From positions 45,109 to 109,108 of the forward strand of contig CAKZQF010000101.1 in the NCBI GenBank assembly GCA_937139475.1: DNA of 64,000 nucleotides. Direction: 5' to 3'. The translations under genes and the position numbers were made by a program. Shown in pieces: positions 28,504-36,898 of this stretch (positions within the stretch are counted from its first letter, which is position 1; each line of letters begins with the position of its first letter). The notes beneath the pieces were generated by a model that saw only the letters and a program-made list of their open reading frames with translations, did not search any database and was not told the DNA's origin. Source of the stretch: an uncultured Gammaproteobacteria bacterium. Lineage in GTDB: Bacteria > Pseudomonadota > Gammaproteobacteria > Enterobacterales > Psychrobiaceae.

Positions 28504-28556
28504 ACAGTTGGTTTTTACCTCTCAGTAGGTATTAGGTGTCTCGATTAACCAACTGT
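28504..28556 (-). other. Long stem-loop after tehB
   Basis: Perfect 10-base stem ACAGTTGGTT / AACCAACTGT enclosing 33 bases with an inner ACCT / AGGT pairing. It lies 30 bases past the tehB stop on the minus strand, without a T-run. Candidate mRNA 3' end. The remaining bases of the 28190-28585 gap (apart from the riboswitch) hold no gene. Confidence 0.45.
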
Positions 28557-28585
28557 ATAGCCTGTAATAATGGATGTGTTTTATT

Positions 28586-29152
28586 TTATCCAGCTTTGCG
28601 CGCCAAGATGGTTGCGAATTGCAATTTTGCGCCATTGTGCATAGTCCCTACGTCTTCATTGTACTTGATAAGCTCCCATCCCTGATAAGCGTCACGCAAC
28701 TGCTCGGTTTTTAGGGTAGAAGGGAAGGGGACTGGACAAGGATGTGCTTCAGTGCTCATGGCGCAAACAATCAGGTTATAACCGCCTGCCAACGTATGCT
28801 TTTGCATGTCAGCGATAATAGCGTCAACACGAGCAGGATCGGTAAACATTAAGGTCACGGTACAGGCAATAAAGCCATAATCCTTACCAAGGTTCGCATC
28901 ATTAATGTCGTACACCTGAGTTCTAATATTATTGATCTTCTCTTCAATACTAATGCTTTGGAGCATATCAATGGCATTGGCATTATTATCAATGGCGGTA
29001 ACCTTAAATCCGAGTTGGCTGAGATACACAGCATTGCGCCCATTTGAGCACCCCATATCTAACGCATCGCACGGATCGATAATTTTGCATGCTTCTACTA
29101 TTTCACTATGGGCAGGGTTTAAACCGTAACGACTATTTAGATCAACTATCAT
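28586..29152 (-). CDS. tehB: TehB-like SAM-dependent methyltransferase
   Basis: Class I methyltransferase resembling E. coli TehB, which methylates tellurite and related chalcogen compounds and gives tellurite resistance when overexpressed. The SAM motif is ALDMGCSNGRNAVYLSQLGF (residues about 31-50). Later blocks TLMFTDPARVDAIIADMQKHT, GGYNLIVCAM and ELIKYNEDVGTMH follow TehB closely. 188 aa against 197 in E. coli. No tehA transporter gene is adjacent. Its cellular substrate here is unknown. It lies between add and phaC. Confidence 0.88.
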   Translation of the reverse strand: MIVDLNSRYGLNPAHSEIVEACKIIDPCDALDMGCSNGRNAVYLSQLGFKVTAIDNNANAIDMLQSISIEEKINNIRTQVYDINDANLGKDYGFIACTVTLMFTDPARVDAIIADMQKHTLAGGYNLIVCAMSTEAHPCPVPFPSTLKTEQLRDAYQGWELIKYNEDVGTMHNGAKLQFATILARKAG

Positions 29153-29376
29153 GGTAACAACTTAGTTTTGAAATGAAGTCGTTATTTTACGCTTTATCTT
29201 GGGCCATTGAAGGTCACTAGGCAAATTTTGTGCTCATAAGTTGACCCTAATCAACAACAGTTACTATTGCAATTATGCCAGCCTAGAACCGCTGTTTGTC
29301 TATAACTTTGGCATCAGCCGCACACCACTGACTATTGATGGTTCCTCTCCCTTAGTACCATGTTTTGTTATCTGGC

Positions 29377-29410
29377 GAGTTATGACCGTCAACTTAAGCA
29401 GTCATAACTC
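29377..29410 (-). other. Stem-loop after phaC
   Basis: Perfect 10-base stem GAGTTATGAC / GTCATAACTC with a 14-base loop, 21 bases past the phaC stop. There is no T-run. Candidate 3' end of the pha operon mRNA. The rest of 29153-29430 holds the tehB promoter side and no gene. Confidence 0.5.
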
Positions 29411-29430
29411 ACTAACCGTTATGCGGACAG

Positions 29431-31146
29431 TTACATATCATCAAGCGTAACTTTAACATATCGGCCCGGGGCAGGCTCAATTTCAGGATAATCCTCCATA
29501 TTGAGTGTCGTCACTGGGACTTTTTTACCGGCACGACGCTTTAGCCAGGTGTTCCAATGTGGCCACCATGAGCCTGTCTCTTTTGTTGCAGACTCAAGCC
29601 ACTGATCAGCGCCATTTGTCGTGTCACTGTTGACCCAATAATGTCTTTTGTTTTTTGCTGGTGGGTTAATGACACCTGCTACATGACCACTGGCGCCTAA
29701 TACGAACTCGCACTTTCCGCCAAGGAGTTCCACTCCCTTAAATGTGCTTTTCCATGGCGCGATATGATCGCCAATGGTCGATAGAAAATAGCAGGGAGTA
29801 TCGACTTTTGATAAATCAATGGCTTGTTCGCATATTTGCATTGCATTGGGTTTACATAACTTGTTTTCCAGATACATTTGGGTAATGTAAAAACGATACA
29901 TTTGATAGGGTAAGTTGGTGGAATCCCCATTCCAGTACAGAATGTCAAAGGGAGCCGGTTGTTTCCCTTTTAAATAATTATTGACTACGTAGGCCCAGAT
30001 TAAATCATTGGAACGCAACATATTAAAAGCGGTCGCCAGTTGCCTGCCACTTAACACCCCATCTTCTTTAGCTTTGGCTATTAGGCCATCAATTTGTACT
30101 TTATCGATAAATACCGAAATTTCACCTGGCTCTTCAAAATCAAGTAGGGTAGTTAGGAAAGTAGCGCTTTGCACTTGTTTATCGTTCTTGGCAGCCAAAA
30201 CGGCCAGAGCACTCGCCAGTAATGTGCCTCCGACACACCAGGATACCGCATTGAGCGTTTTGGTATTGCTCATCGAATTGACGCGTGTGATCGCGTTTAT
30301 CACGCCTTTCTCCACGTAATCATCCCAAGAAATTCCGCCTTGGCTACTGGTAGGGTTTATCCAAGACACCAGAAATGTATTTTGGCCCTGTTCAACACAA
30401 TATTTAACAAACGAATTGTGAGGCTGTAAGTCTAAAATATAATATTTATTGATGCAGGGCGGAATAATTAAGGTCGGTCTAGCATGGACGGTTTCACCCT
30501 GTGCCTTGTAATGTATTAACTGAAAAAGATCATTTTCATAAACAACTGAACCTTCCGTCACCGCGATATTCTCGCCTAACGTAAAGGCATTTTCGTCTGT
30601 CATGCTTATCCGGCCTTTTTCAATGTCTTGCACTAGGTTATGCAAACCGTTTACTAGACTTTGGCCCTTAGTTTTTATGGCTTCATTGATGACTTCAGGA
30701 TTTGTTAGTGCAAAGTTCTCTGGGGAAAGCGCGTCCGTATACTGCTTTGTGTAAAAGGACAATTTTTCCTTTTCATGCTCTGGTAATGCGGCATTAGCTG
30801 AAAACTCGTTTAATAAGTTGGACGCGACGACATAGGATTGTTTTATATACTCAAACACCTGCGTCTGTGCTACTTCGAGCGTATTGTCTGGCAATGGGTC
30901 TATATCGCTGCTTTGTGCTTGCTCGAAAAATTGCTGCCACAGTCCGAGTTGTTGTTTTTGCAGGTTCCCAACCGCTTCTATCCAGCCTGATGGTTGGGTG
31001 ATGTTTTGCTGTGAAATCTCAAGCCATTGTTGATTAAACTCTTGTAGCGCTTGCTGAGTTTTATCTGACGCCAAACTTGTTAATATTTTCTGAGTCTCTT
31101 TGTTTATCAACTCAAAAAACTCTTGGTCAAATAAATTAGTGCTCAT
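29431..31146 (-). CDS. phaC: Class I poly(3-hydroxyalkanoate) synthase
   Basis: Polymerises 3-hydroxyacyl-CoA into PHA on the granule surface. The N-terminal PhaC domain includes GRISMTDENAFTLGENIAVT and the C-terminal alpha/beta hydrolase carries Cys304 in the lipase-like box SWCVGG, where the usual first Gly is Ser. Catalytic Asp and His are in STIGDHIAPW and GASGHVAGV. Start ATG 31146 has AGGAG 6 bases upstream (571 aa); a longer frame to 31194 would cross this site. It is the last gene of the minus-strand operon phaB-phaA-phasin-phaC, with a stem-loop 24 bases upstream. Confidence 0.95.
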   Translation of the reverse strand: MSTNLFDQEFFELINKETQKILTSLASDKTQQALQEFNQQWLEISQQNITQPSGWIEAVGNLQKQQLGLWQQFFEQAQSSDIDPLPDNTLEVAQTQVFEYIKQSYVVASNLLNEFSANAALPEHEKEKLSFYTKQYTDALSPENFALTNPEVINEAIKTKGQSLVNGLHNLVQDIEKGRISMTDENAFTLGENIAVTEGSVVYENDLFQLIHYKAQGETVHARPTLIIPPCINKYYILDLQPHNSFVKYCVEQGQNTFLVSWINPTSSQGGISWDDYVEKGVINAITRVNSMSNTKTLNAVSWCVGGTLLASALAVLAAKNDKQVQSATFLTTLLDFEEPGEISVFIDKVQIDGLIAKAKEDGVLSGRQLATAFNMLRSNDLIWAYVVNNYLKGKQPAPFDILYWNGDSTNLPYQMYRFYITQMYLENKLCKPNAMQICEQAIDLSKVDTPCYFLSTIGDHIAPWKSTFKGVELLGGKCEFVLGASGHVAGVINPPAKNKRHYWVNSDTTNGADQWLESATKETGSWWPHWNTWLKRRAGKKVPVTTLNMEDYPEIEPAPGRYVKVTLDDM

Positions 31147-31170
31147 ATAAAACTCCTTTCTGGGATTACG

Positions 31171-31226
31171 CCATCCAAAGCGAGACAACTTCAAGGTTAT
31201 CTATAATGGCCTCGCTCTGGGGATGG
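31171..31226 (-). other. Intercistronic stem-loop between phasin and phaC
   Basis: Interrupted 12-base stem, CCATCC-aa-AGCGAG pairing with CTCGCT-ctgg-GGATGG around a 26-base loop. It starts immediately after the phasin stop and ends 24 bases before the phaC ATG. There is no T-run. It could tune phaC expression or protect the upstream mRNA. Confidence 0.55.
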
Positions 31227-31952
31227 TTACTCACTTGCTAATACTTTAGGTTTGTCATCAACGGGTTTGGTTGCTGCCTTGACAGCCGGTTTCTTGCTAA
31301 CGGTTGTTGGTGGCTTTGTATTTACACTGTTCTTTGCTTTAGTTTGATTCGAAACCCTGGGTTTAGCTGGTGTTGCCTGTTTCAGCGGTAAATCCCTTTG
31401 CTCATTCACTTTAGGCTTAGCTTGTGCCTTCGCCTTTTTTGGTTGAGTTATGTTGGGAACTGGCTGCGTTTCTTTGGGGGCCGCGTTGCTCGCTGGTACC
31501 GCATTGCTTGCCTTAGTATTGACTTCCTTTAACGTTTTTTTAGCCTTTGGTTTTGCGGTGGCTTTTATCGCTTTAGGTTTGGCATTACTTCTCGCTTTCT
31601 TAACTGGCTTCTTTTCGGCTGCCGCACCTGCGGGTCCTGGACTAGCATTGTTTTGGCCTTGGGCTGACGAAAAAGTGCTAAATGCAAGATTAACCTGTTG
31701 GCTGCTAGCGTCGCTAAACTTGCTAAAGATTGCTTGCTGTTTACTTAGGTTTTCCTGGAACAGTGCGAGTGTTTGTTGCGTGTCAGTGGAGTTAACCAGA
31801 CCCTTTGCCAAATTTATGCTTTGGTTTAGTTGTGCTGAGTAATATTCACTTTTGGTCTTTTGAATGTTTAAGAATAGACTAAGACTAGTTGATGCAGCCT
31901 TAGCCCAATGGTCAGTCAAGTTGGAAACTGATGACGAAGATTGTTGGTTCAT
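31227..31952 (-). CDS. PhaF-like phasin with Lys/Ala/Pro-rich histone-like tail
   Basis: 241 residues in two parts. The N-terminal 105 residues are phasin-like (an amphipathic helix with LTDHWAKAASTSLSLFLNIQ, then LFQENLSKQQAIFSKFSDASS). The C-terminal 135 residues are low-complexity Lys, Ala, Pro and Thr with repeated AKPKA-type units, highly basic, like the histone H1-like tail of Pseudomonas PhaF. By analogy it coats PHA granules and binds DNA, tying granules to the nucleoid and helping their partition. It sits between phaA and phaC in the operon, flanked by stem-loops on both sides. DNA binding is inferred from composition only. Confidence 0.8.
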   Translation of the reverse strand: MNQQSSSSVSNLTDHWAKAASTSLSLFLNIQKTKSEYYSAQLNQSINLAKGLVNSTDTQQTLALFQENLSKQQAIFSKFSDASSQQVNLAFSTFSSAQGQNNASPGPAGAAAEKKPVKKARSNAKPKAIKATAKPKAKKTLKEVNTKASNAVPASNAAPKETQPVPNITQPKKAKAQAKPKVNEQRDLPLKQATPAKPRVSNQTKAKNSVNTKPPTTVSKKPAVKAATKPVDDKPKVLASE

Positions 31953-32013
31953 AATTACCTCTGTCCTTTTTGGTATGTATCTCGGTTAGTGGCGAGTAAC
32001 AACGATAGAATAG

Positions 32014-32050
32014 GGCGGTGTCAGCAAAACATTTGATTAGCTGACACGCC
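32014..32050 (-). other. Intercistronic stem-loop between phaA and phasin
   Basis: GGCG-g-TGTCAGC pairs with GCTGACACGCC (one bulged G), an 11-bp GC-rich stem with a 14-base loop, starting 10 bases past the phaA stop. No T-run follows. Probably an mRNA stability or partial-termination element. Confidence 0.6.
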
Positions 32051-32059
32051 TCATAGTCG

Positions 32060-33268
32060 TTAGCTAATGGCTTTGACCACTACAGCAGTACCCATACCAC
32101 CGCCGATACAAAGTGATGCTAGACCGTACTTATTGCCGCGTTTTTGCATTTCATGAAGCAGCGTAACAATAATTCTGTTTCCAGACGCTCCTAACGGGTG
32201 ACCAAGGGCAATCGCGCCACCGTTAACGTTGGTACGTTCGGTCAGTGATGTTAGTGATTCATTGTGTTCAGTACATAACTGCTTCATCACGCCCAACGCC
32301 TGTGCTGCAAATGCTTCATTTAGCTCAAGTAACTCGATATCTTTTAAGCTAAGTTCGGCCTTAGTTAGTGCGGCAGCGACTGCTGGAACCGGACCAAGGC
32401 CCATGACCTGTGGGTCGACGCCGGATTGGGCATAACTTACGAGTTCGGCAATGGGCTCTAGCGCATACTGGTTAACTGCCGCTTCAGAAGCCAGGAGGAT
32501 CGCAGAACCACCATCGTTTAGACCCGATGCATTCGCTGCGGTGACCGTACCATCTTTTTTGAATGCAGGGCGCATTTTGGTGAAAGCCTCAGCTGCTGCT
32601 TCTGCCTTTGGGTATTCATCTTGGCAAATTGTTTTGGTTTTTCGGCGCACCGTCACATCGACCGGCACGATTTCGTCAACAAACTTGCCTGATTCAATTG
32701 CACTTGCTGCTCGAAGCTGACTTTGTAAAGCGAAGTCGTCTTGATCCGTTCGGCTCACATCCAGTTGCTGTGCAACATTTTCAGCCGTGATCCCCATATG
32801 GTACTTGTTAAACACGTCTGTTAATCCATCATCGATAAGCGAATCTGACATCTCCAGATTCCCCATCTTAGTACCAAAGCGAATATCGGAAGTGACGATG
32901 TAGGGGTAGCGGGACATGTTTTCACCACCACAAGCTACAACAACATCGGCATCGCCAGCCTTTATATGCGCTGCACCATCCATCACTACTTTCATTCCGC
33001 TGCCACAGATCATATTCACTGTGTAAGCTGGGACTTCGTTTGGTAAACCAGCAGCGATTGCAGCTTGGCGGCCTGGGCCCATGCCTTGTCCGGCAGCAAT
33101 TACATTGCCCATTAATAATTCATCGACTTGATTTGGTGCTAGACGACTTTCTTGCAAAACTGCCTTTACTGTCTCTGCTGCCAGTTGTGCTGCCGGGACA
33201 GACTTGAAGCTACCACCAAACGAACCAATAGCGGTGCGCTTGGCGGAGACTATATAGACTTTACTCAT
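32060..33268 (-). CDS. phaA: Acetyl-CoA acetyltransferase (beta-ketothiolase)
   Basis: Condenses two acetyl-CoA to acetoacetyl-CoA, the first step of poly(3-hydroxybutyrate) synthesis. Thiolase landmarks: nucleophilic Cys in VNMICGSGMKVVMDG (about residue 90), His in NVNGGAIALGHPLGASG (about 350), and the second Cys in LCIGGGMGTA near the C-terminus. 402 aa, a little longer than typical PhaA (about 393). It lies 55 bases after phaB in the same operon, which supports a biosynthetic rather than a beta-oxidation role. Confidence 0.95.
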   Translation of the reverse strand: MSKVYIVSAKRTAIGSFGGSFKSVPAAQLAAETVKAVLQESRLAPNQVDELLMGNVIAAGQGMGPGRQAAIAAGLPNEVPAYTVNMICGSGMKVVMDGAAHIKAGDADVVVACGGENMSRYPYIVTSDIRFGTKMGNLEMSDSLIDDGLTDVFNKYHMGITAENVAQQLDVSRTDQDDFALQSQLRAASAIESGKFVDEIVPVDVTVRRKTKTICQDEYPKAEAAAEAFTKMRPAFKKDGTVTAANASGLNDGGSAILLASEAAVNQYALEPIAELVSYAQSGVDPQVMGLGPVPAVAAALTKAELSLKDIELLELNEAFAAQALGVMKQLCTEHNESLTSLTERTNVNGGAIALGHPLGASGNRIIVTLLHEMQKRGNKYGLASLCIGGGMGTAVVVKAIS

Positions 33269-33323
33269 ATAAAAATCCTTCTAAAATATCGGGGGAAAAT
33301 GCCGTTAATTTACTAAAATTGCC

Positions 33324-34070
33324 TTAGTGCATGTACTGGCCGCCGTTAATATTAAGGGTTTCACCCGTAATAAAACCTGCAGCATCACTGGCTAAATAAC
33401 TAATGGATTCGGCGATTTCTTTTGGGGTCGCCAGGCGTTTCTCGGGGATCTGAGCCTTGATTGAATCAAGTACATCATCGGCAAGTGCTGCTACCATTGG
33501 CGTTGCTGTGTAGCCTGGGGCGACGGCATTAACGGTAACCCCAAAACGCGCAGACTCAAGTGCCAGCGATTTGGTAAAACCGATCATACCGGCTTTCGCT
33601 GCTGCGTAGTTGGCCTGACCAAATTGACCCTTTAGACCGTTTATTGAGGTAATATTGATGATGCGACCATTGCCTTGCTCGCACATACTATGAAATAGCG
33701 GTTGGGTTACATTAAACAGACTGTGCAGGTTGGTGTTTATTACGTCCTCCCATTGCTCAAAGCTCATTCTTTTGAAGGTGGTGTCCCGTGTAATACCGGC
33801 GTTGTTAACTAAAACATCGATGTGGCCATAGTCTTCAATAACGTCCTTTAACGTGCTACCACAAGCTGTGGTATCACAAACATCTAGTGCGAGTGTTTTG
33901 ACTCTTCCTTCGCTGAATACTTCCTCTTGTAACCAATCTTGTGCTGAACTTTCTTTTCCCGGACGATGGGTAGCCAATACTGTGTATCCATCACTTGCAA
34001 GAGAGTGACAAATAGCTGTTCCTATGCCGCCCATGGCACCAGTAACTAACGCAACTTTACTTTCACTCAT
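33324..34070 (-). CDS. phaB: Acetoacetyl-CoA reductase
   Basis: NADPH-dependent short-chain dehydrogenase that reduces acetoacetyl-CoA to (R)-3-hydroxybutyryl-CoA. The cofactor motif TGAMGGIG is at residues 10-17, followed by NNAG (VLVNNAGIT), the catalytic Ser in INITSINGLKGQFGQ and the YxxxK in ANYAAAKAGMIGFTK. The end SDAAGFITGETLNINGGQYMH is typical of PhaB. 248 aa. A perfect AGGAGG lies 6 bases before ATG 34070. It is the first gene of the operon phaB-phaA-phasin-phaC; FabG is the nearest alternative, but context favours PhaB. Confidence 0.95.
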   Translation of the reverse strand: MSESKVALVTGAMGGIGTAICHSLASDGYTVLATHRPGKESSAQDWLQEEVFSEGRVKTLALDVCDTTACGSTLKDVIEDYGHIDVLVNNAGITRDTTFKRMSFEQWEDVINTNLHSLFNVTQPLFHSMCEQGNGRIINITSINGLKGQFGQANYAAAKAGMIGFTKSLALESARFGVTVNAVAPGYTATPMVAALADDVLDSIKAQIPEKRLATPKEIAESISYLASDAAGFITGETLNINGGQYMH

Positions 34071-34440
34071 ATAGACCTCCTAGCCTTTAAATAGATGATT
34101 GCGGTAATATTATTTAGCTTACTTTCCTTTTATGACACTTTTAGCAAATCTAGATGACGCTTTGCCTGTTGGTCGAAACTTAAGCTACTTACATTAGTAG
34201 GATTTTTATACTATTCATTGGTATGAGACGCATTTTTTAAATGATAAAGCGCCATAGAAACAGGGACTTGTATTGATAAATTAATTTTAAATAATAATGT
34301 GACGAGGGCTATAAGAGGCTTGAGTCTTGTGTTTGATGTGTAGTTTTATTAATCAATTCTCCTTTAGTATCAAGTAACTCAGAGGGTAGGTCACGATAAC
34401 AAAGCATGATGCATGTCCACCTAAAGGTGGAATATAGACA
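34071..34440. other. Intergenic region upstream of phaB
   Basis: 370 bp without a convincing gene. It holds the promoter of the pha operon on the minus strand. Near the asnB side there is a small palindrome CCACCTAAAGGTGG (34417-34430) beside the asnB terminator. No PhaR-like TGC-rich site is seen here. Confidence 0.5.
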
Positions 34441-34470
34441 AAAAAAAGCCTGCATTGATGCAGGCTTTGT
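34441..34470 (-). terminator. Rho-independent terminator of asnB
   Basis: AAAGCCTGCAT pairs with ATGCAGGCTTT around a two-base loop; on the minus strand it is followed by a run of T. It lies 17 bases past the asnB stop. Confidence 0.88.
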
Positions 34471-34486
34471 TATCTCAAATTGAACC

Positions 34487-36148
34487 TTAGTAACTATCGT
34501 TATGAACTGCCGCGATAGCACGACCTGATGGCTCATTCATGTTTTGGAAACTCTCATCCCAAGCCAGCGCCTCTGGTGTTGAACAGGCTACAGATTTTCC
34601 GCCAGGTACACATTGAGCTGCGGTATCATTAGGGAAATGACCTTCAAAAATCGTTCTAAACAAGTAGCCTTCTTTGCTATCTGGCGTGTTGTGAGGGAAC
34701 TTAAACTGAGCATTTTCTAGTTGCTGGTCTGTTACCACGCTATCTGCATAAGCTTTTAATTCGTCAATCCAAGAATAGCCAACACCATCTGAGAACTGCT
34801 CTTTTTGGCGCCAAGCGACAGACTCAGGTAACATATCAGAGAAAGCCTCACGTAAAATGTGCTTTTCCATTCGATCTTTGGTGATCATTTTAGCGTCAGG
34901 GTTTTGCGTCATCGCAACATCGATAAACTCTTTGTCTAAGAAAGGTACGCGGGCTTCGACACCCCAAGCTGACATCGCTTTGTTGGCACGAGCACAATCA
35001 AACATATGTAACTTGTCTAACTTACGGACTGTCTCTTCATGAAACTCTTTCGCGTTAGGTGCTTTATGGAAATATAAGTAGCCCCCTAATAGTTCATCTG
35101 AACCTTCACCTGACAATACCATTTTGATGCCCATCGCTTTGATTTTACGGGCCATTAGGTACATAGGTGTTGACGCGCGAATGGTTGTTACATCGTATGT
35201 CTCTAGATGATAAATAACGTCCTTTACTGCATCAATCCCTTCACGGATAGTGAAGTGAACCGGGTGGTGAACCGTACCCAAATGGTCTGCAACCTTTTGT
35301 GCCGCGACAAGATCAGGTGAGCCCTCAAGGCCAACGGCAAAAGAGTGTAATTGTGGCCACCAAGCATTGGACTCGTCATTATCTTCTACACGTCGCTTAG
35401 CAAATTGCTGTGTAATCGCAGAGATAACTGAGCTATCTAAACCACCTGAAAGAAGCACGCCATAGGGGACATCTGACATTAGCTGACGCTTAACTGAGTT
35501 TTCCAAGGCGACTTTTAAAGCTTGCGGACTAGCTTCATTATCCTTTACGTTTTCGTAGTCTCTCCAATCACGGTTGTAGTATTTCACTAGCTTGCCTACT
35601 TTGCTGTCAAGGTAGTGACCAGGAGGGAACTCTTCAATCGTTTTACAAACTGGAACCAGGGCTTTCATTTCAGAAGCAACGTAGAAGTTACCGTTCTCAT
35701 CATAGCCCGTGTACATTGGAATGATGCCCATATGATCACGGCCTAAAAGGTAACGATCTTGCGCTTCATCATATAGAGCAAATGCAAACATACCGTTTAA
35801 TTTGTCAAGAAACTCGCTGCCGTGGGCTTGGTATAACGCTAGAATGACTTCACAGTCTGATTTTGTCTGAAAAGCATACTCTGGATATTGCGCACCAAGT
35901 TCTTTATGGTTATAAATTTCACCATTAACCGCTAAAATATTGTCTCTATTTTCGTTGAATAATGGCTGCGCACCGTTATCGATGTCAACAATTGATAATC
36001 TCTCATGAGCCAGTATTGCACGGTCAGATGCATAGATACCTGACCAGTCTGGACCACGGTGGCGCATCAATTTTGACATTTCTAGCGCGGTTGTACGTAA
36101 TTGTTGTGGATCTGACTTAATGTCGAAAATCGAAAATATAGAACACAT
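34487..36148 (-). CDS. asnB: Asparagine synthetase B (glutamine-hydrolysing)
   Basis: Makes asparagine from aspartate, ATP and glutamine. The protein starts MCSIFSIF, so Cys2 becomes the N-terminal nucleophile of the glutaminase (Ntn) domain (about 1-190, with RHRGPDWSG and SIVDIDNGAQPL). The synthetase domain follows with PP-loop YGVLLSGGLDSSVIS. Start ATG 36148 gives 553 aa, against 554 in E. coli; a frame extending to 36193 would put 15 residues in front of the essential Cys and is rejected. It is a single gene with its own terminator. Confidence 0.97.
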   Translation of the reverse strand: MCSIFSIFDIKSDPQQLRTTALEMSKLMRHRGPDWSGIYASDRAILAHERLSIVDIDNGAQPLFNENRDNILAVNGEIYNHKELGAQYPEYAFQTKSDCEVILALYQAHGSEFLDKLNGMFAFALYDEAQDRYLLGRDHMGIIPMYTGYDENGNFYVASEMKALVPVCKTIEEFPPGHYLDSKVGKLVKYYNRDWRDYENVKDNEASPQALKVALENSVKRQLMSDVPYGVLLSGGLDSSVISAITQQFAKRRVEDNDESNAWWPQLHSFAVGLEGSPDLVAAQKVADHLGTVHHPVHFTIREGIDAVKDVIYHLETYDVTTIRASTPMYLMARKIKAMGIKMVLSGEGSDELLGGYLYFHKAPNAKEFHEETVRKLDKLHMFDCARANKAMSAWGVEARVPFLDKEFIDVAMTQNPDAKMITKDRMEKHILREAFSDMLPESVAWRQKEQFSDGVGYSWIDELKAYADSVVTDQQLENAQFKFPHNTPDSKEGYLFRTIFEGHFPNDTAAQCVPGGKSVACSTPEALAWDESFQNMNEPSGRAIAAVHNDSY

Positions 36149-36490
36149 GGGGTAAAACTCTCCAAATAAAGCTAGTTGCTTTTTTATAGGCAATATAATA
36201 CGAAGGACAAGCTTTTTGCTCGTCTAGTGTTGGCGGCTTTGTGAAGTGCGACTTGGCCATTTTAGAACGGCTCTTGAGTCGCTATTTATTGCGCGTCTGT
36301 TATTCTTTTGTGAATAATCTATATCGCATCAATAAACAGTGTATTTATTATCTTGCAACGTTTATAACTAATGGGTTGCCCGTTGTCAATGGTAATCTAA
36401 GCAGTTAGGATAGTATCTACACAATTTAGTTAAATAAATGTAATTGTGCTTAATTGAGGTGATTTAATTTTTAAATAAGTGGTTTCGAAA
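36149..36490. other. Intergenic region between asnB and a small secreted protein gene
   Basis: 342 AT-rich bases without a gene, carrying divergent promoters. One small inverted repeat, TTATTC-N6-GAATAA, is at 36300-36317. No known regulator site is recognisable. Confidence 0.4.
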
Positions 36491-36817
36491 ATGTTGATTT
36501 TAGGTAAAACAAAAATAATAAAAAAGAGTAAATTGTTGGCCTTTTTATGCATCACGCTAGCGGGTAGTAGCTTGGTGAAAGCAGAAATTGTGAGTGAGAT
36601 AAATACCGCAGAAGCAATATGCAAAGACCAAAGTGAGGAAATGTTAGAGGAATTAGGACTAGCCCCGAAGGCGTGGGCAGCAGAGAACAATAACAGCGAT
36701 GGTAAATTTAATATTGAGGGACATTGGCAAACAAGAAATGGTGGGTATATTGTAGAGTGTGAAATTCCATACAAAGCCGATGCAGACCAATTGGTTGTTA
36801 GGTTATTTCAGGTGTGA
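36491..36817 (+). CDS. Small exported hypothetical protein
   Basis: A 108-residue protein with a Lys-rich n-region and a clear signal peptide (KKSKLLAFLCITLAGSSLVKA, cleavage after VKA). The mature part has two Cys (AICKDQ and VECEIPYK), which could form one disulphide in the periplasm, and a short basic/aromatic middle (GHWQTRNGGYIVEC). I recognise no family. The gene is AT-rich and the ribosome binding site is weak. Start ATG 36491 is preferred over the in-frame GTG 36479. A good terminator follows 43 bases after the stop. The frame open on the opposite strand is judged a shadow because it lacks these features. Confidence 0.7.
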   Translation: MLILGKTKIIKKSKLLAFLCITLAGSSLVKAEIVSEINTAEAICKDQSEEMLEELGLAPKAWAAENNNSDGKFNIEGHWQTRNGGYIVECEIPYKADADQLVVRLFQV

Positions 36818-36859
36818 GTTTCGTTATTGGCTAATACCAACTGCCAATCGAGCCGATAT

Positions 36860-36887
36860 AAAAAAACCGAGCTAAGCTCGGTTTTTT
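36860..36887 (+). terminator. Bidirectional Rho-independent terminator
   Basis: AAAAAACCGAGC pairs with GCTCGGTTTTTT around a short TAA loop. It serves the small secreted protein gene and convergent purN. Confidence 0.88.
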
Positions 36888-36898
36888 ATCAGCCAAGC

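Noticed and set aside
29241..29450. 69-codon plus-strand frame between tehB and phaC
   Set aside because: It overlaps the phaC 3' end and its stem-loop; there is no ribosome binding site or family signal.
31450..31842. 130-codon plus-strand frame opposite the phasin gene
   Set aside because: It is the complement of the Lys/Ala-rich tail, which yields a false Leu/Ala-rich membrane-like frame.
34309..34536. 75-codon minus-strand frame near the asnB end
   Set aside because: It runs through the asnB terminator and overlaps asnB in another frame, with no family features.
36430..36774. 114-codon frame opposite the small secreted protein gene
   Set aside because: The plus-strand frame has a signal peptide and terminator; the opposite frame has neither and ends without context.
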